From: Volvariella volvacea V23
Taxonomy: Eukaryota; Basidiomycota; Agaricomycetes; Agaricales; Pluteaceae
Reading direction: 5' to 3'
NCBI GenBank assembly: GCA_000349905.1
Contig: KB722740.1
Coordinates: forward strand, 659,133-723,132
Length of the DNA: 64,000 bases
This document shows positions 11,381-24,382 of this stretch, in pieces. The notes under the pieces are model-generated. The model was not told the DNA's origin, ran no database searches, and worked only from the letters and a program-made list of their open reading frames with translations. Every line of letters starts with the position of its first letter. Within the stretch, counting starts at the first letter, position 1. A program made the position numbers and the translations under genes.

Positions 11381-12850
11381 TTAGAACGTGGCAGGGAAAA
11401 GTCGGGCATCATGCTCCCGGTCTCCGGTAATTTCGATCCTATGTCCAACACCAGCTGGAACACAACCATCCCCGAGGGCCTCCTCCAGTGCCAGTTTAGA
11501 TTGAAACCCGGAGCAATGCATCGGGAGGATATATGCTGGTGCTGGCTTTAATTCGTGTGCCAGGAAATTTACCGTCTTGGGAATCCGCGGACTAACTTCT
11601 GGTCCTGCAAGGTGCAAACCGCCAATGACCTTCAATGAATTCAGTTGTTAGCATAATGAAGAGGGCAGTGGATATACCATGTAAATTGGCCTGGAGAATG
11701 CTTTCACTGCATCTTTGATTACATTTACTATTCCGGCATGAGAGCATCTGAAGGGCAGCGGTGAATGACACAAGTACATCGATAACTCTACTCACGCGCT
11801 AAATATGATAAGACCTTTGCCCGAGACGTCAACCGCTGTATAGCGCTCATCCATGATGTGCTATCCACGGAACAAGTTGGTATCCAAGTCAGAGGTTAAG
11901 AGCGAGAGAAGAAACCACCATACCGGCTCCTTGACCCATGCACCGTTCTGAAAGCTGGAAAGTACACTGTCGCCATCCCTTGACTCTGGCTTCAAGTCGA
12001 GCTCCTCATTGCTTACCCATCTCACCCCAGTAAGAAGTCCACCCTCAAACTCGGTGACTCGCGGAATTTCTCCACTGACCCACACAGTTCGGTCAGCAAC
12101 GGCATGGCCTTCTGCATGCTTCTCAACGATGGCGTTCAACTCCTCCATTTCTGCAAAAGTAGGATCACGGGGGATCGCACAGATTATTTTGTCAAACTTG
12201 GGTCCAGTAGCAATGCCTCTCGCAATGGGCCTATCTGGATGGACGTCTGCAACGATGTGGGTATGCTGGGTTGTACCCGACTCGAGACGTCCTTTGAGAT
12301 ATGTCAATAAAGACAGAAGCCCCCCAGTGTGGTCACTGTGCCAATGGGACGTAATAACGCGTTCTATTCTTTCTACTGGGACGTGCATGGCAGAAATATT
12401 GCGCACAAGCGACTGTGAGTCAGGTCCGGTGTCGAAGAGCACAAGATGCGGCTCTTCATCGTTGATCTTGGTTTCCTAAGCCCGCCTTCCATGAACGTTT
12501 TGCGAGCTTGGTGTATACATACTTACAATAAGGGCGGAGAAGCCATGTGCGCCTAGCTTTTTGCTCTATCCAGCCACGCACGATCAATCCGAGGTCACTC
12601 ACCACAACAGAAATCGTTGAAGTTTAAAACTGGTACTCCAAGTACTTCGTCCCACTCGGGGCTATGTTCCATAAGGTGCTGAGGCAGTTCATGAATGAAG
12701 CCTGGAGGCAACTTGGTCATCCTGTATTGCATAAATTGCTCAGCAATTAGTGAATATCTGAGGACATGCCAACCATTCAATGTTGTTATCAACCAGAAAG
12801 GTGATAGTTGCCTTGTCAACGGCTCTGAGTGGACTGGCTAGCATGGGCAT
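11381..12850 (-). CDS. Metallo-beta-lactamase-fold hydrolase
   Basis: Enzyme with a two-metal hydrolase fold. It begins 'MPMLASPLRAVDKATITFLVDN' with the start chosen at 12850, the first ATG in frame. The metal-binding motif 'SHWHSDHTGG' follows 'VLFDTGPD', and further ligands lie in 'CSHAGIVNVI' and in 'YILPMHCSG'. The order GHGFSAL - DTG - H-x-H-x-D-H - SHAG - HCSG matches the group of MBL proteins annotated as 7,8-dihydropterin-6-yl-methyl-4-(beta-D-ribofuranosyl)aminobenzene 5'-phosphate synthase-like; those in fungi have no proven substrate. At least seven exons, including a 26-nt exon ('AHGFSALI') between introns of about 50 nt. Converges with BOS1. Function beyond the fold is unknown. 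Confidence 0.85.
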
Positions 12851-13117
12851 CACAGGACTGAGTTACTGGCAGGCTCTGGCAGGCAGTGTTGATGGAAAGG
12901 TCTTAAGAGGCGGTGTATACTGTACACCCATCAAGTACCACAACACGTGAGTAGTTGAGCCGATAATACACCGTACATATATTGTGGACGGCCGTCCGGA
13001 ATACTCCCCATTGAAATACGATAAAACAGAAAGCGGTACGAAAAATAACCTGTAGATATTCTAAGTTTGCCTGAAAAAGTTTCAATCAACTACGAATCTA
13101 GGGTTGAAGGAATGCAC

Positions 13118-14410
13118 TTACGCCATGCCACCATAGCCAGGTGCAGCAGCTGACTCGGCCAGTTTTCTTTGCCTGAATGCCTAATATCTGGTCAGCAGAT
13201 ATAGCGAGGCGCCGCTGGATTTACCCACCTTTCGATACTTAGTACGCTCGTACGTAACAAGTCCCACTACGACCAGCGCAATGACTGATACACCAGCGAA
13301 TACTCCGAGACCAATAGGAAGAACAGAAAGCTGCTTCCCTGGAAGTTCAAACTCGGCTGCTGCGGTTTCTGAACTCGAGGGTTCCTCTGCTGCCGCAGCG
13401 GACCCCGTTGTAGCTACTGAGGATTCCTCGGTTGATTGAGATGAAGCTGAAGCAGTATCGGCTTGACTGGTAGGTGCACTATCTCCTTGTGGTTCAGTTG
13501 TCGCGGAGGCATCAGTAGGTTGTGTAGTAGCCGATGCATCAGTAGCTATAGCAGTCGCCGGGACTGTGGAAAACCCCTAGAGACCAGTCATTTCCATCAA
13601 CCACAGCAAAATCTAAATACATACATTCACGGTGGCCTGAGGACTTTCGGGAGGCGATGCAGTGGCGGAGGTTTCGCCTGCAGGAATAGTGTCCGTGGGC
13701 GGGAAGGACTCCGTAGGTTGGGGGGACTCCGTGGCTTGGGGGGACTCCGTAGATTGAGGGGACTCTGTCGCAACAAGCGTTGAAGCTTCTACTACAGTGG
13801 TGTCCTCTGTGGATAGTGGAGGTATAGCAGTATCCGATGCACTTTCGTCTGAAGGTGGAGCGGCAATGGTGGCAGCTGGATCATCGACCACGATAGCAGT
13901 GGCTTCTTCCGCAATTGACGTGGTCTCCGGGGAGCTCACAATTGTCTCTGTTGGCTCGTTCTCTATTGTAACCGTATCCGCAGGTGCCGTTGTCTCTGCC
14001 GGAGGGGGGGTCTCTGTTATTTCAGTACTTGTGGACGCTGGGTCGACAGATGTCGAGGATTCAGGGGGTACATCGCCAGGAGAACCTCCGTCATTCTGCT
14101 CCATCGTAATAGTACATCTCCTCACTTCCTCTACAGCTGGTTGGCCATTTACATCAATAATCGGGGTGAAGGTGATTACACAAGTCTCCGTCATTAAACC
14201 AGCTGCGCTGTATAATCATGAGGGTAAGGACAGTGGAGGAGAGTGGAATACGCACGTAGTGGTGGTTTGAGTCGTTTGCACAGTCTGGACGGGAACAGAC
14301 TCAGGAGTTTGGCGAGCGTTCAGCGGCAATGCATCGACACAACCGAATGAGAGCAATAGGCATAGGAAAAGGAATGAAGCCATTCGGTTAGACCGATTTG
14401 TGGAGAACAT
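13118..14410 (-). CDS. Ser/Thr-rich single-pass cell-surface protein
   Basis: Begins with a hydrophobic signal peptide ('ASFLFLCLLLSFGCVDALP'; start 14410, alternative ATG at 14382). A short two-cysteine segment ('TETCVITFTP' ... 'RRCTITME') is followed by about 250 residues very rich in Thr, Ser, Pro, Ala and Glu, which would be heavily O-mannosylated. One transmembrane helix ('LSVLPIGLGVFAGVSVIALV') and a short basic tail 'YERTKYRKAFRQRK' end the protein. The layout resembles fungal Wsc/Mid2-type wall sensors, but there is no WSC domain, so I call only the topology. A six-residue repeat 'ESPQ[PAS]T' occurs in the stalk. At least four exons, all introns GT-AG. Confidence 0.7.
13706..13759 (-). 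repeat. 18-bp tandem repeat in the stalk of the surface protein
   Basis: Three consecutive, slightly diverged 18-bp units (plus-strand core GGACTCCGTNGNTTGNGG) encode 'ESPQPT', 'ESPQAT' and 'ESPQST' in frame; a fourth partial unit follows on the plus-strand side. Such in-frame minisatellites change stalk length without shifting frame. Confidence 0.7.
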
Positions 14411-14707
14411 ATCGAAAGAGTAGGAAAGTGGAAAGATGGAGTCCGATGCCTGCGGTTTTCCAAGACAGAACGACGTGCGCTCTGTGAATGAAAGTCGAAG
14501 AAAAGAAAGGATTGGAAGTGCCCCCTGGGCTGAGGGAAGAAACAAGAGAAGAATAGAACAAGGACGAGAGTATGCAAACACCCGTTGCAATGTAAAGAGC
14601 AATCTCCCACCTTGGCCTCAGGACATGGAATCACGGCTTTCAAACTCCGATTTCCCCCCACTCTAGTGTTACAATGGCAACCACTATCATAGAACTGCTG
14701 GCCTGGG

Positions 14708-17700
14708 CTATGCCTCGCTCCCGCCTCCATCCACCATCTTGTACCCTTTTCCGATCCGTCGGCGGCCTTGCCACCATTCCGTCCACGTCCCAATTATTTT
14801 GGCCACCCACCCACTACCCCATTCTTCGAAGCCCATTGAGACCATCACATTAATTAATACTGCCACCAGAAGTGCATATCGCGCCTCCAAAGGCAGGGGC
14901 ATCAATGTCAGGATGTCCGAAACTACCTGTGGAGGCGATAGCAGAACGACCAAGTTCAATCCAGTTAGCGCCACGAAGGACGCCATTAGCCATCCTAAAC
15001 AAGCTCGGGTTGAGTTTACATCACAAATCCATGCCACCGTCTTACCGTTGGTCCACATAGACTTGCGGTAGGGTGGGCCGATGCTGAACACTGCAGCAAC
15101 AAGTACATATTGGAAGGAGGAGACCAAGAAGAGAGCTGTATTCTCATAATTGGTTGATTCTAGTCTGTTGCTACCCGACGATGGATCTGGCGTCGGGGGA
15201 GGAGTGTACCTATCCAAGAAGTCAATCAACTCAAGAACCATGTGCTCATCTTCAACAAACCCACCATGACTGCTCGCGAACCCAGAAGTAGGCCCAAATT
15301 TGCACGGCCCCGTTGATAACAACTTGACCAATGATGCTCACGAGCACTTTTTTGGACACCAAACTAGCCGTCGGGCGCTTGGTGTGAAGGTTTGGGTATG
15401 GGAGTGTTCGACCCACTGCAGCGGATCCAGATTAGTCAATCAAAACTGTTCAGGGCGTCAAACCCGACTCACTGGTAACGGCTACGGGAATTATAATGAA
15501 CAAGTCGATATAAAGAAACTACATCATAGAATCCGTTAGTCTGGTCGAGCAAGCTAAAATCGAAACCCCAGTTGGGACTGACCTGAAAATCCCCCAATGA
15601 CGACGCAAATGAATACAACAGGGTCACAGACGTGAATTGTATTAGTGAGTATAAAGCCCTGCCCAGTGTCAAACGTCAAGAAATTGCATCGGCATGGCAA
15701 GTCACTTACATGTACTTAAAGCAACTGAAACTTGTGACAAGGGAGGCGCGTCCCTCCTTAATTACTTCGAGTACACAGCTTATGTCTGGCGTGCTAGAAG
15801 TAAAAGGTGCCGCCACACTTGCTTCTGCTTCTGATAACGAAATTCCTACGTCTGCGGCCTTAAGAGCTGAACAATCATTCGCTCCGTCACCACACATTAA
15901 GACAGTATAGCCCAGGGACTGGAGTCGCTCAACCACTTCATTCTTCTCGTCAGGTGACATGCGGGCGAAGATCTGCGTCTTGACTAGCATCTAGAAGACA
16001 TCAGGCACTGTCTTAAGAGTGATACTTGCAAGCTTACTCGTTGTAATGTTTCCAAGGGTGTGTAGTTAAGCATCCATCTGAATACGTCTCCGGTAATTAC
16101 TAGTGAGTAATCAAGATAGTCGACTCCATCTCCTTCAACGGTGTGATGAGGCGGTGGTGCGAGGGGTTTCAAACTATAATCGTCCAACTTCCATGAGACA
16201 TCATCAACGCAGGACCACTCCAGTTTAGAAGCAGGCGTATCGGCGTTGCCTCAAAATACAAGTCAGTATGTTAAAGACACCAACGGAGCGGACAGAACAT
16301 ACCATGAACAAAAACGGGGCTGAATACGTGCGCGCTTTGGTGTATTAGAGAGCATTCCCTTGCCACACTGACAGCTGTCAACGGATTATCTCCTGTAATC
16401 ATCCTGCAGGCGAGATGTGCAGCACGCAACGCTTGAATGGCTGGTGTCGTTCCTAACTTGAGCCTATTCTCAAAAATGACGAGACCCAAGAAGCGAAGAC
16501 CCGATTCTGCTTGCTCCCTGGAATTTGGCCTCTAAGTTAGGATTGCGCCAACCTGTTGGAGCGATCCTTACCGCTTCATTCTCTGCGCTTTACGCCACGT
16601 AAGGCCATCAAGACTCTTTCCAGCAATTGCTATGACACGGTAGCCACGTTTGGTGTAATACGATAGCAGGTCTTCATAATCCTGAGGAACTACATCCAGT
16701 TCAGCACCCAAAGTTCCGAGCCTATTCACTCGACACTCACATGAATCTGGTTCACAAATATCGCCCATAACTTCTGGAGCACCTTTGACGTAGATCTCCA
16801 TGCTAATGCCTTTGAGGCGTTTGACCACTACACTCATCCGCCTCAATGCAGAGACAAATTCAAACGTCCGAATAACACCCAGCTCTAGGAAGTGCGTGCG
16901 CTATATTTATGTGAGTACAACTGTAGGGTCGTTAGTTTGGTCCATACCTTAGCTGCGCCTTTCATTGCGTCTTCCACTCGAAAATTGCCAGTTCCTGGAG
17001 GGCGGACAACTGTCTGTACAAGGGCGGCTTGCTCAAGAATCCCACCTGGACGGGATTTGATAATGCCAACACCGCCTAAATTACCTTCCTCTAGTGTCCA
17101 TCCGGTGAAGTTGAACATCTTGACGTCCAGCGGATCACCGATGACTTCTCCCTCCACCAGTTTCAGCGAGTGACAGGTCGCTAATGCGTGCATGAATGAA
17201 GCCTTCCCACTCTCAAGTGGCAGGTCGTGAATATCTTCCAGTAATTCACCGAATCTATAGTTGCCTTTGTCAATGGCCCGAATACCCAGAATATCCAAAC
17301 CATCTTCAGTCAGAGTGCCAGTCTTATCGAAACAGCACACATTGACTTTCCCACCAACGTTGACCCGACTGGGTGAAATACAGAAGATCCCGAACTTTCG
17401 CAACCTTCCGATTGCAAAGCTCGTGCCAATGGACAGTGTGGCAGGCAGCGCAGGAGGGACGACCACGGTAATGAGGTCCAGCGCACGGACGAGAATAGTA
17501 TGCCATTGAAGCTGGTAACCTTCGTAAACGGCGTCCTGATTGTGTCAGAGCAACAATCACCTACCCCAATCCTGACGAACTGCACAGCGCTAAAGCAGAA
17601 CCCAACCCCAGCGAGCAAAGCAAGTACCCCAATGAATCGTACCGAGTCGCGATAAAACTTGAAGCCGATAGGTTTAGGGAATAACATTGACCTGATCAAA

Positions 17701-19980
17701 GCACCCTTGGTCGTATTAAACCCTATTGCAATTGATCAGTAATGTGTAATCAAGGTATCGACGCCTTGTACGATTACCTGTTCGGGTTATCATTCCAACC
17801 GCTGGCCTGCTATGCGAACCATCTGGTGGTAAGGTCCCTCTAATTCTAACTACACGAGTGCCTGCGTAAAGAAATGCCTTCGGATTTTCGTCTTTTAAGT
17901 CTTTCCAACGAGATAAGTCATCATCTTTGGCTGGGACCTTGCTAACTGGCACGCTCTCTCCGGTTAGCATACTTTCGTTGACAATGGAGTCTCCAGTCAG
18001 AAGGAATAGATCAGAGGGGATAAGGGAAAATTGTGAAGTGGAAAGGTTAACTATGTCACCCGGTACAAGGTTGAAGGAGTCCCGTTCCTGCCCTAAGCAT
18101 ACCCCTGTTGAGCGACTCCTACGGAATACAGCAGAAATTACAACTTACAAGTACCATCGATGAATACGTGCACCTTGCACGAAAATTTCGACATGTCTCT
18201 CATTCGGGCAATAGTCTAATACGGACAACTAAATCAGCACTAGAGTAGTCAAAGACAGCCAACGGAAAACAAACCTTTTGGGTGTCAATTAGAGTGGTGG
18301 TTATACTAATGATGGATATCAATGCAATACAAAACGCATAGTAGTAGTAATCGTCCAGTGACCATAAAATGATGCTGGCAATTTGGAAAACATAAAATGG
18401 GTGAATAACCTATGAAAAATGAGTGCGTGACGTAGTGCTGTAGGCGGTGCACATACTTCATCAACGAGTAATCCAATCGTAGATTTTCCCTCTATATTTA
18501 TCTCGTTCCGACCAAACAAGCGTAGGCGTTGCTCACGAACTGAGCTTTCCAGTCCGCCCGCAACGTGCATAATGCTGGTCCAACTTGGATCCCTCCAGTT
18601 TCTGTGGGACAGGTTAGAATTGTCCAATCATTCCAGAGATATCCTACCTGATGAGCGTAAAAAGGCCGGTCCTAGGGTCCAATCCAAACCGGGTGTAACG
18701 ATAGTCGACTACAAGCAGATGTGATAGCAATCCACTTTCTGGATTATAGCCTTGACACTCATCATATTCTGACGGTAAGCGCTCCGACGGAGGTACATTA
18801 GGTGGGAAAGCCGTGGATATGGGGTACGGGTATGGGAGCAAGTGCACAGGAAAGAGGCTTATATCCCTATGAGCGGTCTTTCGAGGTCGTCAACAACATC
18901 TTGGCTGGGAGTGAAAGTATATACCTCGACCACTACAAAACCTTCTTTACAGTCTTTAAACGCCTTCTCTCGGGCGACCCACTTGAGCCAAATTCGAGGG
19001 AACCAGTGACCAAGAAGTCCCAATAGGCCACAGGTGATAACACAACCGAACCACCACATGCGCACATGCCAATACCGCGTTTCGTAACCAACAAATCGTA
19101 CGGTTATGTCTTCGTCTGGAATATAGATGGCTTGTCGGCTTGGAGGGCCAGGAGGGGGAACATCCAGTGAATCCGGTAGTGTTTCTATGTCTATGCGCGC
19201 TTCCCCGCCGAAGACTGGGTCCGAAGATAGAAGCGGTAGGGATTGTGTCGCATTTGGGGGTGATGCGGGCTCGGAGTCGTATTCCATGCTTGGAGTAATG
19301 GACATGTTCTCCCTGTTTCCTTCATCCCCAGAACTTTCTTCCTCAGACAGGTAGCCCCAGCGGTCGGCTTCCTCTTCTGTATCAAGAGCATACTCTGATT
19401 CGGATTCCTGATATCGGCGTCGTTGCGAACGACTCGTCGACCTAGAGGACCTTGGGGAAATTGACCGCCGCCCAATACCCGATGCGTCTTTTCGCTTCCC
19501 AAAAAGCTGTGCGAAGTTGTCGAATACGCTTGAACGAGGAGGCGGAGATTGTTCATCTTGACGGCGAGACTTGCGGGAGGAAATCCTACCATCGTCTAAA
19601 GGGCTGCCCTCCACCGTGTCCGAGAATTGTGATATACTATCAACGCTCCGCCTAGATGCCCTACTGTCTCTACTATCCCGCCTTTTGTGTTTGCGTTGCC
19701 CCGCAAGACCTGAGTCTCTACTCCTCCGGCGATTAAGTGACCATGCATCGCTACTTCTGCGACCAAACTCTATGTTGGACATCCTTGAAACACTGCTCGG
19801 ATTGACAGAGTGTCCCGGCCCAGAGAACATTGCACCTTCACCATCATCCCCGTATATGTTTTCGTAATCCGAGTCACGCCTAGTGTATCGCGAATTGGAG
19901 AGTGCTTCTTCTATCTCCGTGGGGGATGCGCCCTCCGTGTAATCGTAAGCCAAATTGGATGGACCAGATATAGGCGCCAT
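14708..19980 (-). CDS. YPK9: P5B-type ATPase, vacuolar cation/polyamine transporter (YPK9/ATP13A2)
   Basis: Membrane pump of the P5B subfamily (yeast Ypk9, human ATP13A2, a lysosomal polyamine exporter). The first exon (19980 to about 18950) encodes a long Arg/Ser-rich cytosolic N-terminus ending in the P5 spanner '[10 protein letters not shown]'; the next begins '[21 protein letters not shown]'. Hallmarks in order: 'MLTGESVPV' actuator loop, '[13 protein letters not shown]' (PPALP is diagnostic for P5B), '[18 protein letters not shown]' with the phosphorylated Asp, 'KGAPEVMG', '[16 protein letters not shown]', '[19 protein letters not shown]', '[16 protein letters not shown]', '[11 protein letters not shown]' and four further membrane segments to the stop. 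At least 14 exons; each junction I checked (for example near 15255, 15470, 15550, 15705, 18940) keeps frame. No lesion seen. Confidence 0.93.
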
Positions 19981-20373
19981 TTCGTACGACTCCCCGACTC
20001 TAACCCCGTTATTGGACGGAATATTGTTAGAGGCAATGGCGGCCGTGGTTGTGGTTGTGGTTAAGAGTTGTTAAAGGTGACGAAACCAGAGTACCTGAAC
20101 GTCACAGTGACTTGGCTTGGCTTGTGTACTGTGTCTACGCCTAGGCGTGAAATAGACACAACATGCCGCTTCACAAACCGGCACTCTAAAAGCATTCCAT
20201 GATTTCAGCAGATCAATCGCCAGGGACCCTGTTTTCCATCCACTAGCTTGTTGGTGTAGCATGTGAGAATTCAATTCTTCCGGCGTTCACGGTGACCGGT
20301 TCCTTCGTTTCCTTACTATCCCGCCCAACGCATACGAACTCCGAGTCACACCTTCTATCGCTCCACTTGCACC
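19981..20373. promoter_or_regulatory. Divergent promoter, YPK9 / SDR
   Basis: 393 bp between opposed start codons. Next to YPK9 the minus strand carries a CCACAACCACAACCAC-type repeat near 20041-20062. The SDR side ends in a CT-rich leader ('CTTCTATCGCTCCACTTGCACC') directly before the ATG. No TATA box recognised. Confidence 0.45.
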
Positions 20374-21839
20374 ATGTCTGGCAAATCCAATCCTTACTCC
20401 AACGCTCAGCACCGTCCTGCTGGGGACCCTTACAAGGTCACAACCGAGCGCATTAATCAAATCCGTTCCCAGTTAGCTGAGGCTCCAAGAGGCGTAAGGC
20501 TGAAAGGAAAAGTCTGTATAATAACCGGAGTGGGCTCTCTCAAGGGAATTGGGTGAGGCTGATATTAAGAAATTACTCCGGCATGTACTCAAGGAAGTAA
20601 AGTCGTGCGGCAGCTTTGCTATTCGCTCATGAAAGCCAGTATACCTATTTTTCTATGGAACCTTGTCCTAAGCCAAGCCTCAGGAGCGCAGCATCTGTAT
20701 TTGCTCGATTATGACCCAACCAATCTACCAAATCTCGAAGAGGCGATCAAGAAAGCGTACCCTGACGTCAAGGTAGGCCTAAGTGTATCGTTTTGCGTTA
20801 CAGAGGCCAAAACATTATGTGCGTCCAGGTTACAGGTCTACAAGCTGATGCGGCCGACGAAAATGCTATTTCAAGCGTTTGTTCGAGAGTACTAGAAGAA
20901 GAAGGTCGTTTGGATGTCTTCTTCGCGAATGTGCGTCGTTTGTTCGCCGGTGATTGCTTTTAATTCGCTTTTGTTATCTAGGCTGGAATTGCCACCAAGG
21001 ATACCCTTCACAATACGACAGCCGAGACTTTTATGAATGTAATGAGAGTCAACGCTCTATCGTAAGCGTGGCATCCCTGCTCTTGATCGCAATGTATGAC
21101 CGAGTTGAGAAGATGTTTTCTTGCCATTAAGCACGCCTCCGCAGCAATGCTTAAGAAAAATCCGTCTAAAGGGAAGCCAAACACAGGAGGCAGCATTATT
21201 CTGACTGCGTCTAGTAAGCCTTGGGTGTACATAGTCGTGGATACTGACCTACAATAATCTTAGTTGCTGGGATCCGATCTGGAGCCGGAACCATTGACTG
21301 TACGTGACCTCCTAGATCTTGTTATCTGTCGCAAAACTGATTCTGAGCAGATAGCGCAAGCAAAGCAGCGTGCGTGACCATTTGGTTTGGTGTAACTGTG
21401 CCTAATTTCAGCCAGTGTGAACTCCCTTGCGCAGACGGCGGCATATCAATTGCTGCGTACAGATATTCGAGTTAATTCGATCTGTCCTGGGCTAATTGAG
21501 ACAGGGATGACTGATGCCACTTTTGAATATGCCAGACAGCGTGGAACGGCCGGTAAAATTGGCCAGCTCAATCCACTGGGAAGGTACGGTATTGCGGAAG
21601 GTGAATAAGGCAAACGGTGAAAAATGTGTACTCTTTCTAACTTCCAAGTCAGAAATTGCCCAAGCAGCGATATTCCTTGCCTCTGGTTGGTGTTTTTGTG
21701 TGCTGATTTCTTGCATTTTGCTGACTGGTGCACGTGCTTATGACGGAAAGATGATTCCAGCTACGTTAACGGCCAAAACTTTGCTGTGGATGGCGGGTTG
21801 TCAGCTTCGCACCCTGTTGTACCTGGTCGGTGGGCTTAA
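20374..21839 (+). CDS. Short-chain dehydrogenase/reductase (SDR), NAD(P)-dependent
   Basis: Classical SDR oxidoreductase of about 300 aa, substrate unknown. The nucleotide-binding segment is '[15 protein letters not shown]', followed after splicing by 'RAAALLFAH', '[11 protein letters not shown]', '[10 protein letters not shown]', 'VFFANAG' (N-A-G motif), 'GGSIILTAS' (catalytic Ser region), 'IDYSASKAA' (catalytic Tyr-x3-Lys), 'INSICPG' region '[15 protein letters not shown]', and the final '[18 protein letters not shown]'. The longer spacing in TG-x5-KGIG is common in fungal SDRs of this type. About eight exons. The junction near 20630-20685 is not clean: a GT donor puts the next exon out of frame, while a GC donor restores it. 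It faces the P450 tail to tail. Confidence 0.85.
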
Positions 21840-22096
21840 GGGCACTGACCAATGTGATCGCAAAGATCACGCCTCTAGTCGTTGTCAATACCGGTTCAAC
21901 ATATCTTGCTATATCTCCTATGTCCAATGCAGTTCAGTGCCTGCCAACATCCTGTAGATATGTGTAGCAGATGGCATAAATATCATGCCCAAATCCCCTA
22001 ATCCTCTCAGTTGGCACTCCTTCGTTTGAATACCAGGGGGACACGGTTGGGACTACAGAGACAAGTTAACGGTGTTCATTTATCCAAAACGACTGC

Positions 22097-24382
22097 TTAC
22101 GTGAGAGTGATGCCGGGTCTGCACGATAAAACTCTCGCTCTTCTTTCCTCGAAGGATTCATTGGCAAATTCAGGCTCAGGCTTGACTTCGATCTTGTATT
22201 TTGATACTAGCATGGTAAGGATGGCAATACCTTCAGTCTCAAAAAACCTTATAAGGGCATCAGCGATAGACCGTGTTCGTAGAGAAAATCCTTACTTTCG
22301 TCCGATACACGCGCGTGCGCCAGCACTGAAAGGTATAAATGCGTCGCGGGGCCAATCTCTAAGGAACTGACTTGGATTAAAAGGATTGGGATCCTCCCAG
22401 TACCGAGCTGCCAGTAATGGTAAGCTACTACAGGGTTTCATGAAAACCTATACATACGATTATAGTGTAACGCAGGTGTGCTGATCATAATATCAGTCCC
22501 CTCAGGAACTGGAATGACAAGTTTGTCGCCACTGGCATTACTTGTTGTCAAAGTAGTGTCCTGAGCACTCCTCTTAGGAATTGCCGTTACCTAACAACAT
22601 TTTGTCAAGGCGCATTTGAATTAACGATTAAGCAGCTTACTGGTGGGTACATCCTCAGGGTTTCATAGAAGACGCTATAGAGAAAAGCGAAAATTCAGCT
22701 GTTTTTCTCTAGGAAAATGGACGTAGCATACGCCATGGAATAAGTAAACAATGGCATTTGCTCATACGACTAGTCTCATGGATATGTCTATGAGGCAGAA
22801 AAGCAAAATTTGAAACCTACTGGAAGGTTTCCACCTGGTATGACGCTGTTGATGTGCTCATAGAGTTTCTGTTGCTCGTCTTGATACAACGCCAAGAGGG
22901 CGAACGTAAAACAGAGAGTATGCGCCGTCGTCTGGAAAGTGCTCAGCAAGGGGTATGTATAGATTCGGATCTATTACCTCGTGACCAGCCACAAGGAAGA
23001 TGAAAATGTCGCCTATGAATGACGTTGAACGGGCACAACTACAAAAATGGTTCCTAATGACTTACCTATGAGCTCACTCTCGAGTAGCTTCTGCTCGGTA
23101 AAGTCACTATCGTTGGCATTAAGCAAACTACTGAACAGGTCATATCGGGCAGCTTTGTCTGAAGTTTTCCGTTCTTGGATCATCTCGCGCATCTATTGCT
23201 AGAAGCATTGAATGAGTGCGTGTCGTACTCAACTCACGCTAGTGAATAGCCAACCTCCAGCTCTTGAAAAGCCTGTCTCGCCTGACGAAGTCTCCCGGTG
23301 AGCCCCATGACCCAGTCGGGGAATATTAACTTGAGGAAGATGTCAGTGGTCACAATGTGCAGGGCATTTTTAAAGGTTAGTTGATGGCCTGGTGGTGTTG
23401 TCTCTTCATCCTTCCAAGAGATCCGTCGTCCAAAACCTTGTAAGCAGGTTACTTATTGAGAGAATCGCGATCAGGAACTGAGATGCACCAGCAACACCTA
23501 TTACGAAAAGAGCGATCTGCAGGGCATGACCCAAATAAGTACTCGTAGTTGACTGTTATGAATCAGCACCTTACAGGCAAAGTGATATCGACGCAATGAT
23601 CGGTGAAATAATCCCGGTCACTAACGATCTTCACAGTCTCGTTCCATACGAGTTTGTTATTTCGCTGGAGCAATAACAGTGAGATATGACAAGGAAGTGC
23701 TGCAGGTGCATCGTAAACGAGTACTGACGTCGTTGAATGCTGGAGCTGAGATCTTTCTATACTTCTTCCATTCCTCTCCTTCGGATGCGATAATATTCCT
23801 CCCAAAAAATGTCAGCACCTTGTAATGCACGACTGGCTTAGGGAACCGTGCTCTTGAGGACGTAATCCCCTACAACCCAGCATGAGGGCAACAATGTAAC
23901 ATAACATTAATGCGCATCCGAATCTGACTTTGGCAGTTTGAGGATCACCGACGACCAACGTCGGACGAGTCTCGGGCCAGACAGCGACCTGCTGGCTTCA
24001 AGCCCTGGGTCAAGGATAAGACGAGAAATGCTAACCGTCGAGTGCACATCCCATCCCCAATGCTCATGCGCTAGAAGCCTGGTCGTTATTCTCAGGTTAT
24101 ATCTTATCTTGGGAGTCGCCTACCCTGGTGTTTGTTCAAAAATAACTGGTTTTTCCCTACCGCTAGACCAGGAATTCTCGGTAAAGAGTTAGCAATAATG
24201 CTAGCTGGGTGTAAAAGCACCCAATAACCGGGTAGGTGACTAGTGCATCGTTAGTAGCATTCAGGTACGCATAGACTCAATTATAATGGGCCATACCCAA
24301 TGGACGCCGCTGAGCGATAAAGTCGCACGATTTGGCAGAGGGTGTAAGCTGCGGCGATTACTGCGAGACTGGCAAAAAACAT
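22097..24382 (-). CDS. Cytochrome P450 monooxygenase
   Basis: Microsomal P450. The start at 24382 gives an N-terminal membrane anchor ('MFFASLAVIAAAYTLCQIV'). Spliced landmarks: 'LPRIPGLAVGKNQLF' proline-rich hinge, 'SSRARFPKPVVHYKVL', 'EGEEWKKYRKISAPAF' (C-helix W-x3-R), 'FIFLVAGHETTAHTL' (I-helix oxygen-binding motif), 'YETLRMYPP' (E-x-x-R of the K helix), 'RYWEDPNPFNPSQF' and the haem loop 'FIPFSAGARACIGRK' with the cysteine ligand, followed by 'FFETEGIAIL'. About 13 short exons. Basidiomycetes carry very many P450s; this one resembles the CYP5150/CYP63-like clan by eye only, and no substrate is implied. The SDR next door could share a pathway, which is speculation. Confidence 0.9.
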
